A stretch of 17,493 bases of DNA from Candidatus Heimdallarchaeota archaeon (GTDB lineage Archaea > Asgardarchaeota > Heimdallarchaeia > Heimdallarchaeales > Kariarchaeaceae). Numbering within the stretch: the first letter of the stretch is position 1; the number at the start of each line of letters is the position of its first letter. The stretch is taken from assembly GCA_015522385.1 (NCBI GenBank), contig WAMJ01000059.1, forward strand, positions 1 through 17,493. The letters are read 5' to 3'. Positions 6,723 to 13,671 of the stretch are shown piece by piece. The notes under the pieces are model-generated. The model had not been told where the DNA came from, ran no database searches, and saw only the letters and a list, made by a program, of their open reading frames with translations. The translations under genes and the position numbers were made by a program.

Positions 6723-7172
6723 TCATAAATCATCTGGGATCTGACTTTCATCGATTTCCTTTTCTACTAAGTCGAATTCTTCTTCCTCCACCGTATAATA
6801 TTCTTCCTCGGGTATTTCTTCGATTCTTTCAACAGACTGTATTATTTCTAAGATTTTCTTGATTGTCTCGGTCTCCATTTTTCGAGCTTCGACATCCAGT
6901 ATCTGCCGAACCTCATCTATTGTTGTTGGCAGTGTGTTTGTCAGGGAAATCGCACCGAGAGGGGAGATCCCCATCTCCTCCATGAGTCTCGTCGACAAAC
7001 TACTTGCATCTTCGCCAGTTAACCTAGTTGTGAACCTGGCATGATCCATCGCTTCCTTTTGCATGTAGGAGAGTTCCTTATCCTGGGCTATAGCATCTTT
7101 TTCCCTCTCTTTCAGGAGCTCAAATGCTTCCGCGATTGTGATTGGCTGAGAACTATGGATTTCCTTCGGCAT
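6723..7172 (-). CDS. rpoF: RNA polymerase subunit Rpb4/RpoF with acidic tail
   Basis: This is the Rpb4 half of the polymerase stalk (Rpo4/Rpo7), which contacts emerging RNA and initiation factors. The 149 residues begin with PITIAEAFELLKEREKDA, the archaeal Rpb4 tip-associated segment. An HRDC-like helical domain follows at about 40-115 (MQKEAMDHARFTTRL, LTNTLPTTIDEVRQIL and KKILEIIQSVERI). Archaeal RpoF is commonly about 105-120 residues. Here residues 116-149 add a tail dominated by Glu and Asp. It lies 12 nt downstream of eL21, the usual archaeal partner, and is convergent with DUF655. Confidence 0.92.
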   Translation of the reverse strand: MPKEIHSSQPITIAEAFELLKEREKDAIAQDKELSYMQKEAMDHARFTTRLTGEDASSLSTRLMEEMGISPLGAISLTNTLPTTIDEVRQILDVEARKMETETIKKILEIIQSVERIEEIPEEEYYTVEEEEFDLVEKEIDESQIPDDL

Positions 7173-7184
7173 TGTAACACCTAA

Positions 7185-7475
7185 CTATTTCGCCATCCTC
7201 AGATGTTCTGGACGAGCGATCAATGTAGTGGTCTTTTTCCCTTGTGTGACTGATATCACGTATGCCTGCCCTTGTTTTTTGACCACAGTGCCAGTTGACG
7301 AGTGGTATCGTCTGTGTGGTCTTCCTTTTTGAGATTGGGAGTTGAGAATCACATCTACTTTTTGCCCAACCTCATATTCTTGGAGAAGGTATCTCAGAGA
7401 CTTGAGGCCTTTCTGTCTGCTTGATCTTCGGAAGAGCTTTCTTGTGTTGCTGTTATAGCCTTTCGTTCTTTTCAT
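7185..7475 (-). CDS. rpl21e: Ribosomal protein eL21
   Basis: This is a large-subunit ribosomal protein with an SH3-like barrel. The 96 residues match the archaeal length. Motifs are GYNSNTRKLFRRSSRQKG at the N-terminus, YEVGQKVDVILN, QKGRPHRRYHSSTGTVVKKQ and TTLIARPEHLRM. An AAGGAGAT ribosome-binding site sits about 7 nt before the ATG. It is the first gene of the eL21-Rpb4 operon. The upstream region carries a TATA-like box and two 12-bp palindromes. Confidence 0.95.
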   Translation of the reverse strand: MKRTKGYNSNTRKLFRRSSRQKGLKSLRYLLQEYEVGQKVDVILNSQSQKGRPHRRYHSSTGTVVKKQGQAYVISVTQGKKTTTLIARPEHLRMAK

Positions 7476-7709
7476 TCAATAATCTCCTTAACTCCTCATA
7501 TGTTACTAGCTTTTTAATGAATTTGATCGCGATCAGGGTTCGGAGATATATCTCTCACATTTTTTCACTGTGACAAATCCATGAGCTCTCTTGACTAAAT
7601 ATCTACTTTGGTATATCTTTCCTGATTCAGAAATAGTACCGAATGGTCTTACAAATCGGAGTCTCCTTCACAATTTATTTAAAGACGATCGTGATTCTTG
7701 AACTTGAAG
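7476..7709. promoter_or_regulatory. Divergent eL21 / ATPase-E promoter region
   Basis: On the minus strand a TATA-like box (CATTAAAAAG, about 7510-7520) lies about 40 nt before eL21. On the plus strand TTTATTTAAAG (about 7674-7684) lies about 30 nt before the ATPase subunit E ATG at 7710. Two perfect 12-bp palindromes follow the eL21 box upstream (7524-7535 and 7543-7554), and a TCACTGTGA symmetry lies near 7569. An 8-bp palindrome ACGATCGT (7685-7692) lies just after the plus-strand box. Confidence 0.5.
7524..7554. repeat. Two adjacent 12-bp perfect palindromes
   Basis: TGATCGCGATCA (7524-7535) and GAGATATATCTC (7543-7554) are each self-complementary and lie 7 nt apart, centre to centre 19 nt, immediately upstream of the eL21 TATA-like box. 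They could bind a regulator or overlap the TFB recognition element. The two sequences differ, so they are not copies of one site. Confidence 0.55.
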
Positions 7710-8336
7710 ATGAGCCAAGCGGATTATTCAAAACATCTAGAAAAGATGATCCAAGAGATTACTTCACTTTCTGAACAGTCAAAAAGCCAGATACTTAGTG
7801 AAGCTGAAATGCGGCGAAAAGAAATTCTCGCAGAAGCAGAAGCAGAGGCAAAAAGAATTGAATCCGAAATTGCTTCAAAGGCCGAGGAAGAAGCTCGCCA
7901 GAATGTCAGAAGAGATGTTTCAAAGAAGAAACTCTCAATCCAGATGGATTATCTGAATCTAAGGGAACAAGTTATTGAGGGAATCATGGCGAATGTACAT
8001 AAGGAACTCCAGAAACTGACCAAATCAAAGTCATATTTACCGTTGATGGAACGACTTCTCGAAGAGAGTCTGTTTGCAATTAACGGTGGTGACCTCGTAC
8101 TTACTCTCAGGAGTGAAGACAAGGGTATTTTCTCACAAGACAAGCTTAACGAGCTGGCATCTAAGGTTAGTGCGGAATGCAAAATTTCCCTATCCGACAA
8201 GGATCTTAACTCTATAGGTGGGTTAGTACTCACGCGAAATGATGGTCTTATTTCCGTGGACAATACCTTTGAGAAGATAATTGAACGCAAGAACGACGAG
8301 ATCCGGAAGGTCATAGTATCTCAACTTCTGAACTGA
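7710..8336 (+). CDS. atpE: A-type ATP synthase subunit E (stalk)
   Basis: This is the peripheral-stalk subunit E of the A/V-type ATPase, pairing with subunit H/G to brace the A3B3 head. The 208 residues have the family form. There is a long Glu/Lys/Ala coiled coil at about 5-80, with MIQEITSLSEQSKSQILSEA and AEAEAEAKRIESEIASKAEE. A globular C-terminal head at about 100-208 contains INGGDLVLTLRSEDK and the conserved IGGLVLTRNDGLISVDNTFE. The ATG at 7710 is chosen over the in-frame TTG at 7698 because the TATA-like box at about 7674-7684 would put transcription start near 7705. No other ATPase subunit is next to it, whereas E is usually inside the A-ATPase operon. Confidence 0.92.
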   Translation: MSQADYSKHLEKMIQEITSLSEQSKSQILSEAEMRRKEILAEAEAEAKRIESEIASKAEEEARQNVRRDVSKKKLSIQMDYLNLREQVIEGIMANVHKELQKLTKSKSYLPLMERLLEESLFAINGGDLVLTLRSEDKGIFSQDKLNELASKVSAECKISLSDKDLNSIGGLVLTRNDGLISVDNTFEKIIERKNDEIRKVIVSQLLN

Positions 8337-8345
8337 GGAGTTAAG

Positions 8346-8879
8346 ATGTCCCGTAATTTCGTATTCTTTACCAGCATATTGCTTCTTCTTACAGGCTCGA
8401 TTGTCTACAACGGGTCTGCAGAACCATTTCTAGTGGTTGGTGCTAATTATTCAACAGATAGGATAGACTCCGGTGACATCGTCCGATTTACTGGTTCTCT
8501 GTTCAGCAACAGCAGCAGTGGTGACACGAAGGTGATCTCAATGAACGTGACCTTGGGTCTGTTTGGCAGTAAGATCACTGCAGCACACTACTCGAAGGTC
8601 TATGACTTGACAAGGCAGAGTTTTGAGCAGAACTCAACAATCACGGGCACAATCACCGAGAAATTAGATCTGGAGGGTGGTGAATACAATGTCTCCATAT
8701 TCTTCGATATAAGAGATGGTGCTCATACCACGCCTAACAAGATCGAGTCCTACTATGTGATGATCAATCAATCCCTTCTAGTACGGGGTATCAACGATCC
8801 TACCCTAGCCATCACAGTTACCCTGATCCTTGTAATCGTTTCCATTGTGATGTTTGTCGTATTCTCCCGGAAGTCATAG
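8346..8879 (+). CDS. Secreted protein with C-terminal membrane anchor
   Basis: No family is recognised. The 177 residues begin with a signal-peptide-like stretch (basic MSRN, then a hydrophobic FVFFTSILLLLTGSIVY). An extracellular domain of about 125 residues rich in beta strands, Ser, Thr and Asn follows, then a transmembrane helix at about 152-173 (LAITVTLILVIVSIVMFVVF) and a short basic end RKS, giving an outside-in topology. It contains six N-X-S/T sequons (NYS, NSS, NVT, NST, NVS, NQS). A GAGGAG motif overlapping the ATPase-E stop, with only 9 nt between the genes, suggests co-transcription with atpE. Its stop lies one base from that of the convergent gene. Confidence 0.82.
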   Translation: MSRNFVFFTSILLLLTGSIVYNGSAEPFLVVGANYSTDRIDSGDIVRFTGSLFSNSSSGDTKVISMNVTLGLFGSKITAAHYSKVYDLTRQSFEQNSTITGTITEKLDLEGGEYNVSIFFDIRDGAHTTPNKIESYYVMINQSLLVRGINDPTLAITVTLILVIVSIVMFVVFSRKS

Positions 8880-8880
8880 G

Positions 8881-9489
8881 TCAATCACCTCTCTTCGCAA
8901 TAGAAACCGCGGCATTTTCATGTACCCGTGGCAAGTTCCTCTTAGATCGTTTTGCACTACTTCCTGTTTCGTCAACTATCTCAATTCGCCCAAGGTGGTC
9001 AAATTGTTTATGGATATAATCAACTATCTCCTCTTTATACTTCCCTCCAGCATTCCCAATTCTAATTGTCAGTTCACTGTAGACCATGGATGAGAGGTTT
9101 TCCACAATCCACCTCTCCATGGTAACCACCTTATTGAAACTCGAGGTAATGAGTACGCTTGAATTCAAAAGGATAGCTACTCCGATCGTTTTTCCTGGAT
9201 CAATCCCGACATAGGCTGTTTTACCCTTCTCCGTTAGTCCATAAATTACAGACAGAATCTTGGCTTTGTTCGCCTTATGGGTTAGCACAATCCTCCTAGG
9301 ATGTGCAACTTCTGGATCCCCCTTCGCTTGGACCAATATATCGTCCTCCCTGAGCTTTGTCTCAAAATCTTCATGGAAAAACTTGAACTGGGTGGATTCA
9401 AGGGCCACCCTCAGATTGTAGGCAAGCTTGAAATCCAGAGTCTTGGCGATCACTCGCACCATATCACTGTGTTTGTTATTGAAGTACAT
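8881..9489 (-). CDS. Predicted RNase H/RuvC-fold nuclease-like protein
   Basis: This resembles the RuvC/YqgF branch of the RNase H fold, although no named family is assigned. A small N-terminal region (about 1-85, with TLDFKLAYNLRVALESTQFK) precedes the RNase H core. The core has strand AYVGIDPGKTIGVAIL with the first acidic residue at about 97, then IEIVDETGSS with a possible second acid, then RVHENAAVSIAKRG, which resembles the last catalytic helix of RuvC-type enzymes but with His in the first position. It could cut branched DNA or RNA, or act only as a binding protein. The start is uncertain: ATG at 9489 is used, and TTG at 9501 or ATG at 9462 are alternatives. Confidence 0.7.
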   Translation of the reverse strand: MYFNNKHSDMVRVIAKTLDFKLAYNLRVALESTQFKFFHEDFETKLREDDILVQAKGDPEVAHPRRIVLTHKANKAKILSVIYGLTEKGKTAYVGIDPGKTIGVAILLNSSVLITSSFNKVVTMERWIVENLSSMVYSELTIRIGNAGGKYKEEIVDYIHKQFDHLGRIEIVDETGSSAKRSKRNLPRVHENAAVSIAKRGD

Positions 9490-9577
9490 GAATATTCTCA
9501 AAAAGGGCCAACTCTTGTACCGCGCCTACCGAAAAGACAAAATAATAGCACAACTGAGATAGATTCGGTTAATACCT

Positions 9578-9692
9578 AGCGGAGTAGCCAAGTGGTCAAC
9601 GGCGGGGGACTCAAGAGACGGGTGGCTGATTGTCACTGTGTTTAAGGCATCCTCTCCTTAGTGGTTCATGGGTTCGAATCCCATCTCCGCTA
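9578..9692 (+). tRNA. tRNA-Leu(CAA) with intron
   Basis: The cloverleaf folds fully. The acceptor AGCGGAG (9578-9584) pairs with CTCCGCT (9685-9691), with discriminator A at 9692. The D stem is GCC/GGC. The anticodon stem GGGGA (9605-9609) pairs with TCCTC (9650-9654), including one G-U pair. The anticodon loop is C-T-CAA-G / A, with a long variable arm (9655-9667) and a T arm ATGGG-TTCGAAT-CCCAT (9668-9684). The long variable arm and A73 identify a leucine tRNA, and the anticodon CAA reads UUG codons. A 33-nt intron (9616-9648) sits after position 37, the canonical archaeal site. It can form GTGGC/GTCAC, a hairpin. CCA is not encoded. The gene ends 4 nt before the VWA gene's stop. Confidence 0.93.
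9616..9648 (+). other. tRNA-Leu intron (33 nt)
   Basis: This is an insertion between tRNA positions 37 and 38, the usual place for archaeal introns removed by the bulge-helix-bulge splicing endonuclease. Its removal restores a normal seven-base anticodon loop CTCAAGA. The intron folds on itself through GTGGC/GTCAC with a TGATT loop. The exact bulge-helix-bulge pairing was not resolved by eye. Confidence 0.8.
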
Positions 9693-9696
9693 TTTT

Positions 9697-10734
9697 CTAT
9701 GACTCTCTAAGTAGATTCATGAGGGCTCGTGGGACATCATCGTATGACGACACTGGTGCAAATCTTCCTTTAGCTTTCCTGGCCATATCCTTGCATAACC
9801 TCTGTCCCCATTCGTGTTTGGATGGTAATCCAAGAATATGGAGCTTTGGAAATCGGTGGAGATGCTTTCGGGGATCCCCTCCCTTGTTAAACACTCCATC
9901 TGTTACAAGAATAGCGAACTTATTCCTCCCTTGCATCTTATTTAACTCAATACCAGCAATCTCAAGAGCCTCACTGATATTAGTATACCCTGCACTTTCT
10001 GCATCAAGGATACGGTTGACGAGTTCGTTGATATCTACCTTCTCATTCACCCGCTTGATGAAATATGCCTTTGTGTTGAAGAGGACAATAGCATAGTTAT
10101 CATGGGCCAGATGGTAAGCCATTACCGCAATTGCTAGGGCTGCAGTTGTGAACCTCTCTCCGAAGAGTGATCCTGAAGTGTCAAAGATCAGGACACCCGA
10201 CTTAGTCTTCTCCCTCTTCTCGAGTGCGACGATATTCTCGTAGGAGAGGTAGCCCTGTTCCATATAGTTTTCTAAGGTCAACTCATCGTCGAAGTCATCT
10301 GCATCTGGTGAATATTCAGTTTGAACCCAAACATTGCCCCGGAGACCTCTCCCCAGAATTCCCTGAGACACCTTAATTATACTCCTCCTCGCCAGTCTCC
10401 TGAATATCGGTTTTGCTCTCTCACTTAGCGTTCCTCTGAGCATGAAGAAGAGATTTGGTGCAGTATTGTCACCCGATCCAGCACGGCGATCCAATAATTG
10501 ATAGCCTTGGGGGGTAGAAAGAGCATCAGCAGCGGCTCGTTGATTTGTGAGGGCTAATCCCTGTATTGCAGGAATATTACCTGCTTCTATTGCTGTCTCT
10601 GTCTGCTTATTGATCTGAAAATAGTCAAGGCCTTGGGCAAGCTTGTTGTAGGCCATTCTGGATTTCTTACCTCTAATGATCTCCGCTTCCAGAACTTTCT
10701 CCTGATCGTACTGACCCCTCATGGAGGGAGGCAT
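9697..10734 (-). CDS. VWA-domain protein, MoxR partner
   Basis: This is a von Willebrand factor A-domain protein that typically works with a MoxR AAA+ ATPase as a chaperone-like pair. A mostly helical N-terminal region occupies about 1-175. The VWA domain follows at about 180-345 with an intact MIDAS: D185-T-S187-G-S189, T251 (GYTNISEAL) and D279 (ILVTDG). No signal peptide or membrane segment is present, so the protein is cytoplasmic. The ATG at 10734 has AGGA about 8 nt upstream. The frame remains open upstream, but no start codon occurs before a stop. It lies 44 nt after the MoxR gene, on the same strand. Confidence 0.87.
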   Translation of the reverse strand: MPPSMRGQYDQEKVLEAEIIRGKKSRMAYNKLAQGLDYFQINKQTETAIEAGNIPAIQGLALTNQRAAADALSTPQGYQLLDRRAGSGDNTAPNLFFMLRGTLSERAKPIFRRLARRSIIKVSQGILGRGLRGNVWVQTEYSPDADDFDDELTLENYMEQGYLSYENIVALEKREKTKSGVLIFDTSGSLFGERFTTAALAIAVMAYHLAHDNYAIVLFNTKAYFIKRVNEKVDINELVNRILDAESAGYTNISEALEIAGIELNKMQGRNKFAILVTDGVFNKGGDPRKHLHRFPKLHILGLPSKHEWGQRLCKDMARKAKGRFAPVSSYDDVPRALMNLLRES

Positions 10735-10778
10735 TCTCTTCCTAAGATCATCAGGGATTTCTTGCTGAAACCCTTCCC

Positions 10779-11657
10779 CTAGAGAAAATCCTCTTCATCC
10801 AAGACCTCGTTAAGTATCTCCTTGATCACTCCCTCAACTCTTTGTTCGACTCCATCTTCCAACTCAATTTTTGTCGCGAATGCCATGACTCCTGCTTGGA
10901 GCCACGATTCTCTCTTCTCAACATCAAGATATTGGAGGATACTGGCAAAATCAATTGCCCCTCGAATGGAGCTACCTCTCCGTAGATCTGGCCAGTTCCG
11001 TGTCTTTCGAGTCACCTTCACCGCTACTCTAATGATGCGATCATCGTCTACTCCCGATCGTACTTTTGTTATCTGTTGCTCTTCATCCTCTATTTGGTAC
11101 TCGAGACGAACCCATGCGAACCTGTCCTTCAGGGCTTCTGAGAGAGGAGTGGTCGCCACAAATTCCTGTGGATTCATCGCACTGATTATGTAGAACCCCT
11201 CCTGAGCTTTAGTTTCACCCAATTTAGGTACAATTATCTTCCCCTCGTCCATGGCTGCAAGGAGGACGTTTTGAGTCCCTTCGGGCATACGATTCAACTC
11301 ATTGAGAAAGAGAATAGATCCCTTCTCCATTGCGCTAACCAGCGGTCCATTTACAAATGACTCGCTGTTGTACCCAGACTTCATTACCATTGGTGGGTCA
11401 AAATGACCAACAAGTCTTGATGCACTGTATCTCTCGTCTCCGTCAACCCTCTCTAGGTTTTGTGAAAAATAGCTAGCTATGGCATATGCTAGGGTAGTTT
11501 TCCCCACTCCTACGTCACCTTCTAGTAGCAGGTGTTTAGCTGCCAATTTGGCAGCAAGACATTGCTTCAATTCGGTGTCCCGCCCCACAATTTTATATTT
11601 CTCCTGTATCTCGGAGATCATCTCGTCCATCGATTTATCAAGTAACTTATTAGCCAT
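10779..11657 (-). CDS. MoxR-family AAA+ ATPase
   Basis: This is a hexameric AAA+ chaperone-type ATPase of the MoxR group, which remodels target proteins or inserts cofactors, often together with a VWA protein. Over 292 residues it shows Walker A GDVGVGKT (47-54), Walker B ILFLNE (115-120, with Asn in place of the usual Asp before Glu) followed by LNRMPEGTQNVLLAAMDEG, and sensor 1 SAMNPQ (159-164). The segment PLSEALKDRFAW contains the arginine finger region, and a lid with the sensor-2-like WPDLRRGSSIRG comes near 230. The family partner, a VWA gene, follows on the same strand. A TATA-like AAATTTAAAATAAT upstream (about 11681-11694) predicts a near-leaderless mRNA. Confidence 0.92.
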   Translation of the reverse strand: MANKLLDKSMDEMISEIQEKYKIVGRDTELKQCLAAKLAAKHLLLEGDVGVGKTTLAYAIASYFSQNLERVDGDERYSASRLVGHFDPPMVMKSGYNSESFVNGPLVSAMEKGSILFLNELNRMPEGTQNVLLAAMDEGKIIVPKLGETKAQEGFYIISAMNPQEFVATTPLSEALKDRFAWVRLEYQIEDEEQQITKVRSGVDDDRIIRVAVKVTRKTRNWPDLRRGSSIRGAIDFASILQYLDVEKRESWLQAGVMAFATKIELEDGVEQRVEGVIKEILNEVLDEEDFL

Positions 11658-11680
11658 GTTACGCGCTTGGTGTCCACATT

Positions 11681-11694
11681 ATTTTAAATTTTCA
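11681..11694 (-). promoter_or_regulatory. MoxR-VWA operon promoter (TATA box)
   Basis: The minus strand reads AAATTTAAAATAAT at this place, 24-37 nt upstream of the MoxR ATG. It is the strongest TATA-like match between this gene and the divergent secreted-protein gene. The spacing suggests transcription starting at or just before the start codon. Confidence 0.5.
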
Positions 11695-11808
11695 ATAAGT
11701 CGCACTGGTGAAATTTTTACTTACAAAGTGTGAAATTGAGGATTAAATCAATCATTAGTACATTCTGAAGCAAAAAGGTCTTAATGGATTTTTTTCATCA
11801 CAGTGTGT

Positions 11809-13431
11809 GTGAAAGTATCTACTGTTTTCCTGACTATTATTTGCATCGGGATATTCTTCCCTCCTGCAGTAGGTGGACATTTAGAAAATTGTGTTGAGGT
11901 GCCATTATCGGGTGTCTCGATCTGGAAGAGTGATCCGCAAATGTTCAATATCACATCGGTTGAACTACATCCAGTATTCACAGCTTCCGGACTACCAATT
12001 TTTGGTGACCTCTACATAACGTGGATGGTTGAGGGTGATGATGGCGTATTTCCCGTTTTCGCTTATTTTCAGCAGGGTAAGCTTGTGAACATAAGGGTAT
12101 TTGGACTCTCGACACGTGCCTCGTGGTTTGTCGCTGGTACTGAAATCTTGCTTGTCCAAAGTTTTGCTTATACCTCAAAGCTCATTTGGTTCTCTTCACT
12201 ACACGAGGAGAAATCACTTGAACTGGATGTACCGATTGGGATTGTAAACGCTCGTCTTCTTTTCGATTCTGCTAATCTTGCAGCAACGCGCTGGGAGATT
12301 CAGATACGGGAGAATTCTACTTCCCCTCTCTTCTCGGGCGAATGGGGGATATTGGGGTCTCTCGAATTTAACACTGCGCAGAAAGAGCTATTGAGCTCAT
12401 GGATATTCTCTGGTCTCTATCTCAACCTAAGTAGTGGTGATGTATATCTTGAGAACTCTGAGAGTACAAAGATTCTGAGCGAGAAGTTCACTAAGCCAGA
12501 GCTGTACTTCATGGGATATAATCTTGATGATATTTACAATCCTGACTTAGCCATTGTCGATGGGCAGAATGTGTACTCCATTTCCAATGAATCCTATATC
12601 AAAACTAAAGGAGAAATTAGCGCTGTTTACAACTTTGGGCTTACATCGTCAATATTTAATTTCCCTGACGGTTTCTATGAATTCTCCGGTGATGAATGGC
12701 AGAAGTTGCCCTACGTTTCTGACATTACTACCGATCTTATGTTCTTTGACATCAATCTCTATGTGGGTGTAGATGTATTTGAAGGGTTAAGAGTAAGATA
12801 CTATGGTGAAGATGAAGATGGGGATGGCATTCCATCAGTTGCAGAGACCTACTATGCATCCGATCCAACTTTAAATGATACCGACGGTGATGGTATTGGA
12901 GATGGGTTTGAGATCAGCTATGGGCTCTCTCCTAATGCCGATGATAGTGACCTCGACTATGACAGGGATGGTTTGAGTAATTATGATGAATACCTTCGCG
13001 GACTGGATCCACTGAACCCAGACTCCGATTTTGGTGGTGCAAATGACGGTTTCGAGGAAATGTATGGTTTTGATCCCTGTCAAAGAGAGGACGATGGATC
13101 TGATCCAGATGGTGATGGACTTAGCAATGCTGTGGAATCGACTCTCAGGTCTTCGCCAATTAACCCTGACACGGATTCTGATGGAATAAGTGATGGTGAC
13201 GAGTTTCTCAACAATCTCAACTTGCTTGACCCATCTGACGCAAGGTTAGACTACGACGGTGACGGAATAAGTAACCTCCAAGAGATTATCATGGGAACTG
13301 ATCCCTTCAGTAAAGACTCACAGCCTCCACTCTCTGATCTCTGGATTTGGATTATACTTGTCGGAATTCTTGTGTCTACTATCACATTTACCCTACTTAG
13401 AAAACGTTTACAAGGATTTTTGAACTACTAG
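11809..13431 (+). CDS. Secreted, anchored protein with thrombospondin type 3 repeats
   Basis: This is a 540-residue surface-type protein. The N-terminus MKVSTVFLTIICIGIFFPP is a signal peptide. Residues of about 25-330 are a beta-rich domain that is not recognised. About 334-502 holds seven Ca-binding-type Asp motifs of the thrombospondin type 3 kind (DEDGDGIPSVAE, DTDGDGIGDGFE, DYDRDGLSNYDE, DPDGDGLSNAVE, DTDSDGISDGDE, DYDGDGISNLQE, plus a degenerate DSDFGGANDGFE). A C-terminal transmembrane helix (LWIWIILVGILVSTITFTLL, about 508-527) and a basic tail anchor it. Five N-X-S/T sequons are visible. The GTG at 11809 is chosen because it gives a clean signal peptide; GTG at 11803 is an alternative. 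The repeats likely form a calcium-stiffened stalk. Confidence 0.85.
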   Translation: MKVSTVFLTIICIGIFFPPAVGGHLENCVEVPLSGVSIWKSDPQMFNITSVELHPVFTASGLPIFGDLYITWMVEGDDGVFPVFAYFQQGKLVNIRVFGLSTRASWFVAGTEILLVQSFAYTSKLIWFSSLHEEKSLELDVPIGIVNARLLFDSANLAATRWEIQIRENSTSPLFSGEWGILGSLEFNTAQKELLSSWIFSGLYLNLSSGDVYLENSESTKILSEKFTKPELYFMGYNLDDIYNPDLAIVDGQNVYSISNESYIKTKGEISAVYNFGLTSSIFNFPDGFYEFSGDEWQKLPYVSDITTDLMFFDINLYVGVDVFEGLRVRYYGEDEDGDGIPSVAETYYASDPTLNDTDGDGIGDGFEISYGLSPNADDSDLDYDRDGLSNYDEYLRGLDPLNPDSDFGGANDGFEEMYGFDPCQREDDGSDPDGDGLSNAVESTLRSSPINPDTDSDGISDGDEFLNNLNLLDPSDARLDYDGDGISNLQEIIMGTDPFSKDSQPPLSDLWIWIILVGILVSTITFTLLRKRLQGFLNY

Positions 13432-13445
13432 TGTATCTCAGTTTT

Positions 13446-13670
13446 GTGGAATCGTTAAATATTAGTTGTAAGACTTGCAATAGGTACTGGAAATTAATAC
13501 TCCCCAAGGTTCAAGCCAATATCATTGTATTCGCTGCCATTTGCGATTGTGGTGAGGTTTTTGCAGGAAATTTGAACCCGGTTATTAAGGGTACACATAG
13601 TATTTACTCAAATGGTAGTTTCAATATTGTAGATTCCATTGGGGAATTTCCAATCCTAAAATCAGAATAA
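13446..13670 (+). CDS. Small protein with CxxC...CxC motif
   Basis: This is a short open frame (74 residues) with CKTC (Cys8-Cys11) and CDCG (Cys33-Cys35), which suggests a small zinc-ribbon-like metal site. The rest is mixed hydrophobic and polar, with no signal peptide. It may start at the GTG at 13446, or at the GTG at 13431 that overlaps the stop of the preceding secreted-protein gene by one base. Either way it is tightly linked to that gene. Its stop is one base from the convergent dodecin stop. The family is not recognised, and expression rests on compact packing and the Cys pattern alone. Confidence 0.6.
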   Translation: MESLNISCKTCNRYWKLILPKVQANIIVFAAICDCGEVFAGNLNPVIKGTHSIYSNGSFNIVDSIGEFPILKSE

Positions 13671-13671
13671 T

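Noticed and set aside
9578..9720. Possible integration site at the tRNA-Leu gene
   Set aside because: No integrase, no repeated tRNA 3' end and no base-composition change were seen; the neighbour is an ordinary MoxR-VWA operon.
10822..11193. Plus-strand frame of 123 codons inside the MoxR gene
   Set aside because: It lies wholly antisense to a strongly conserved AAA+ gene and shows no family features.
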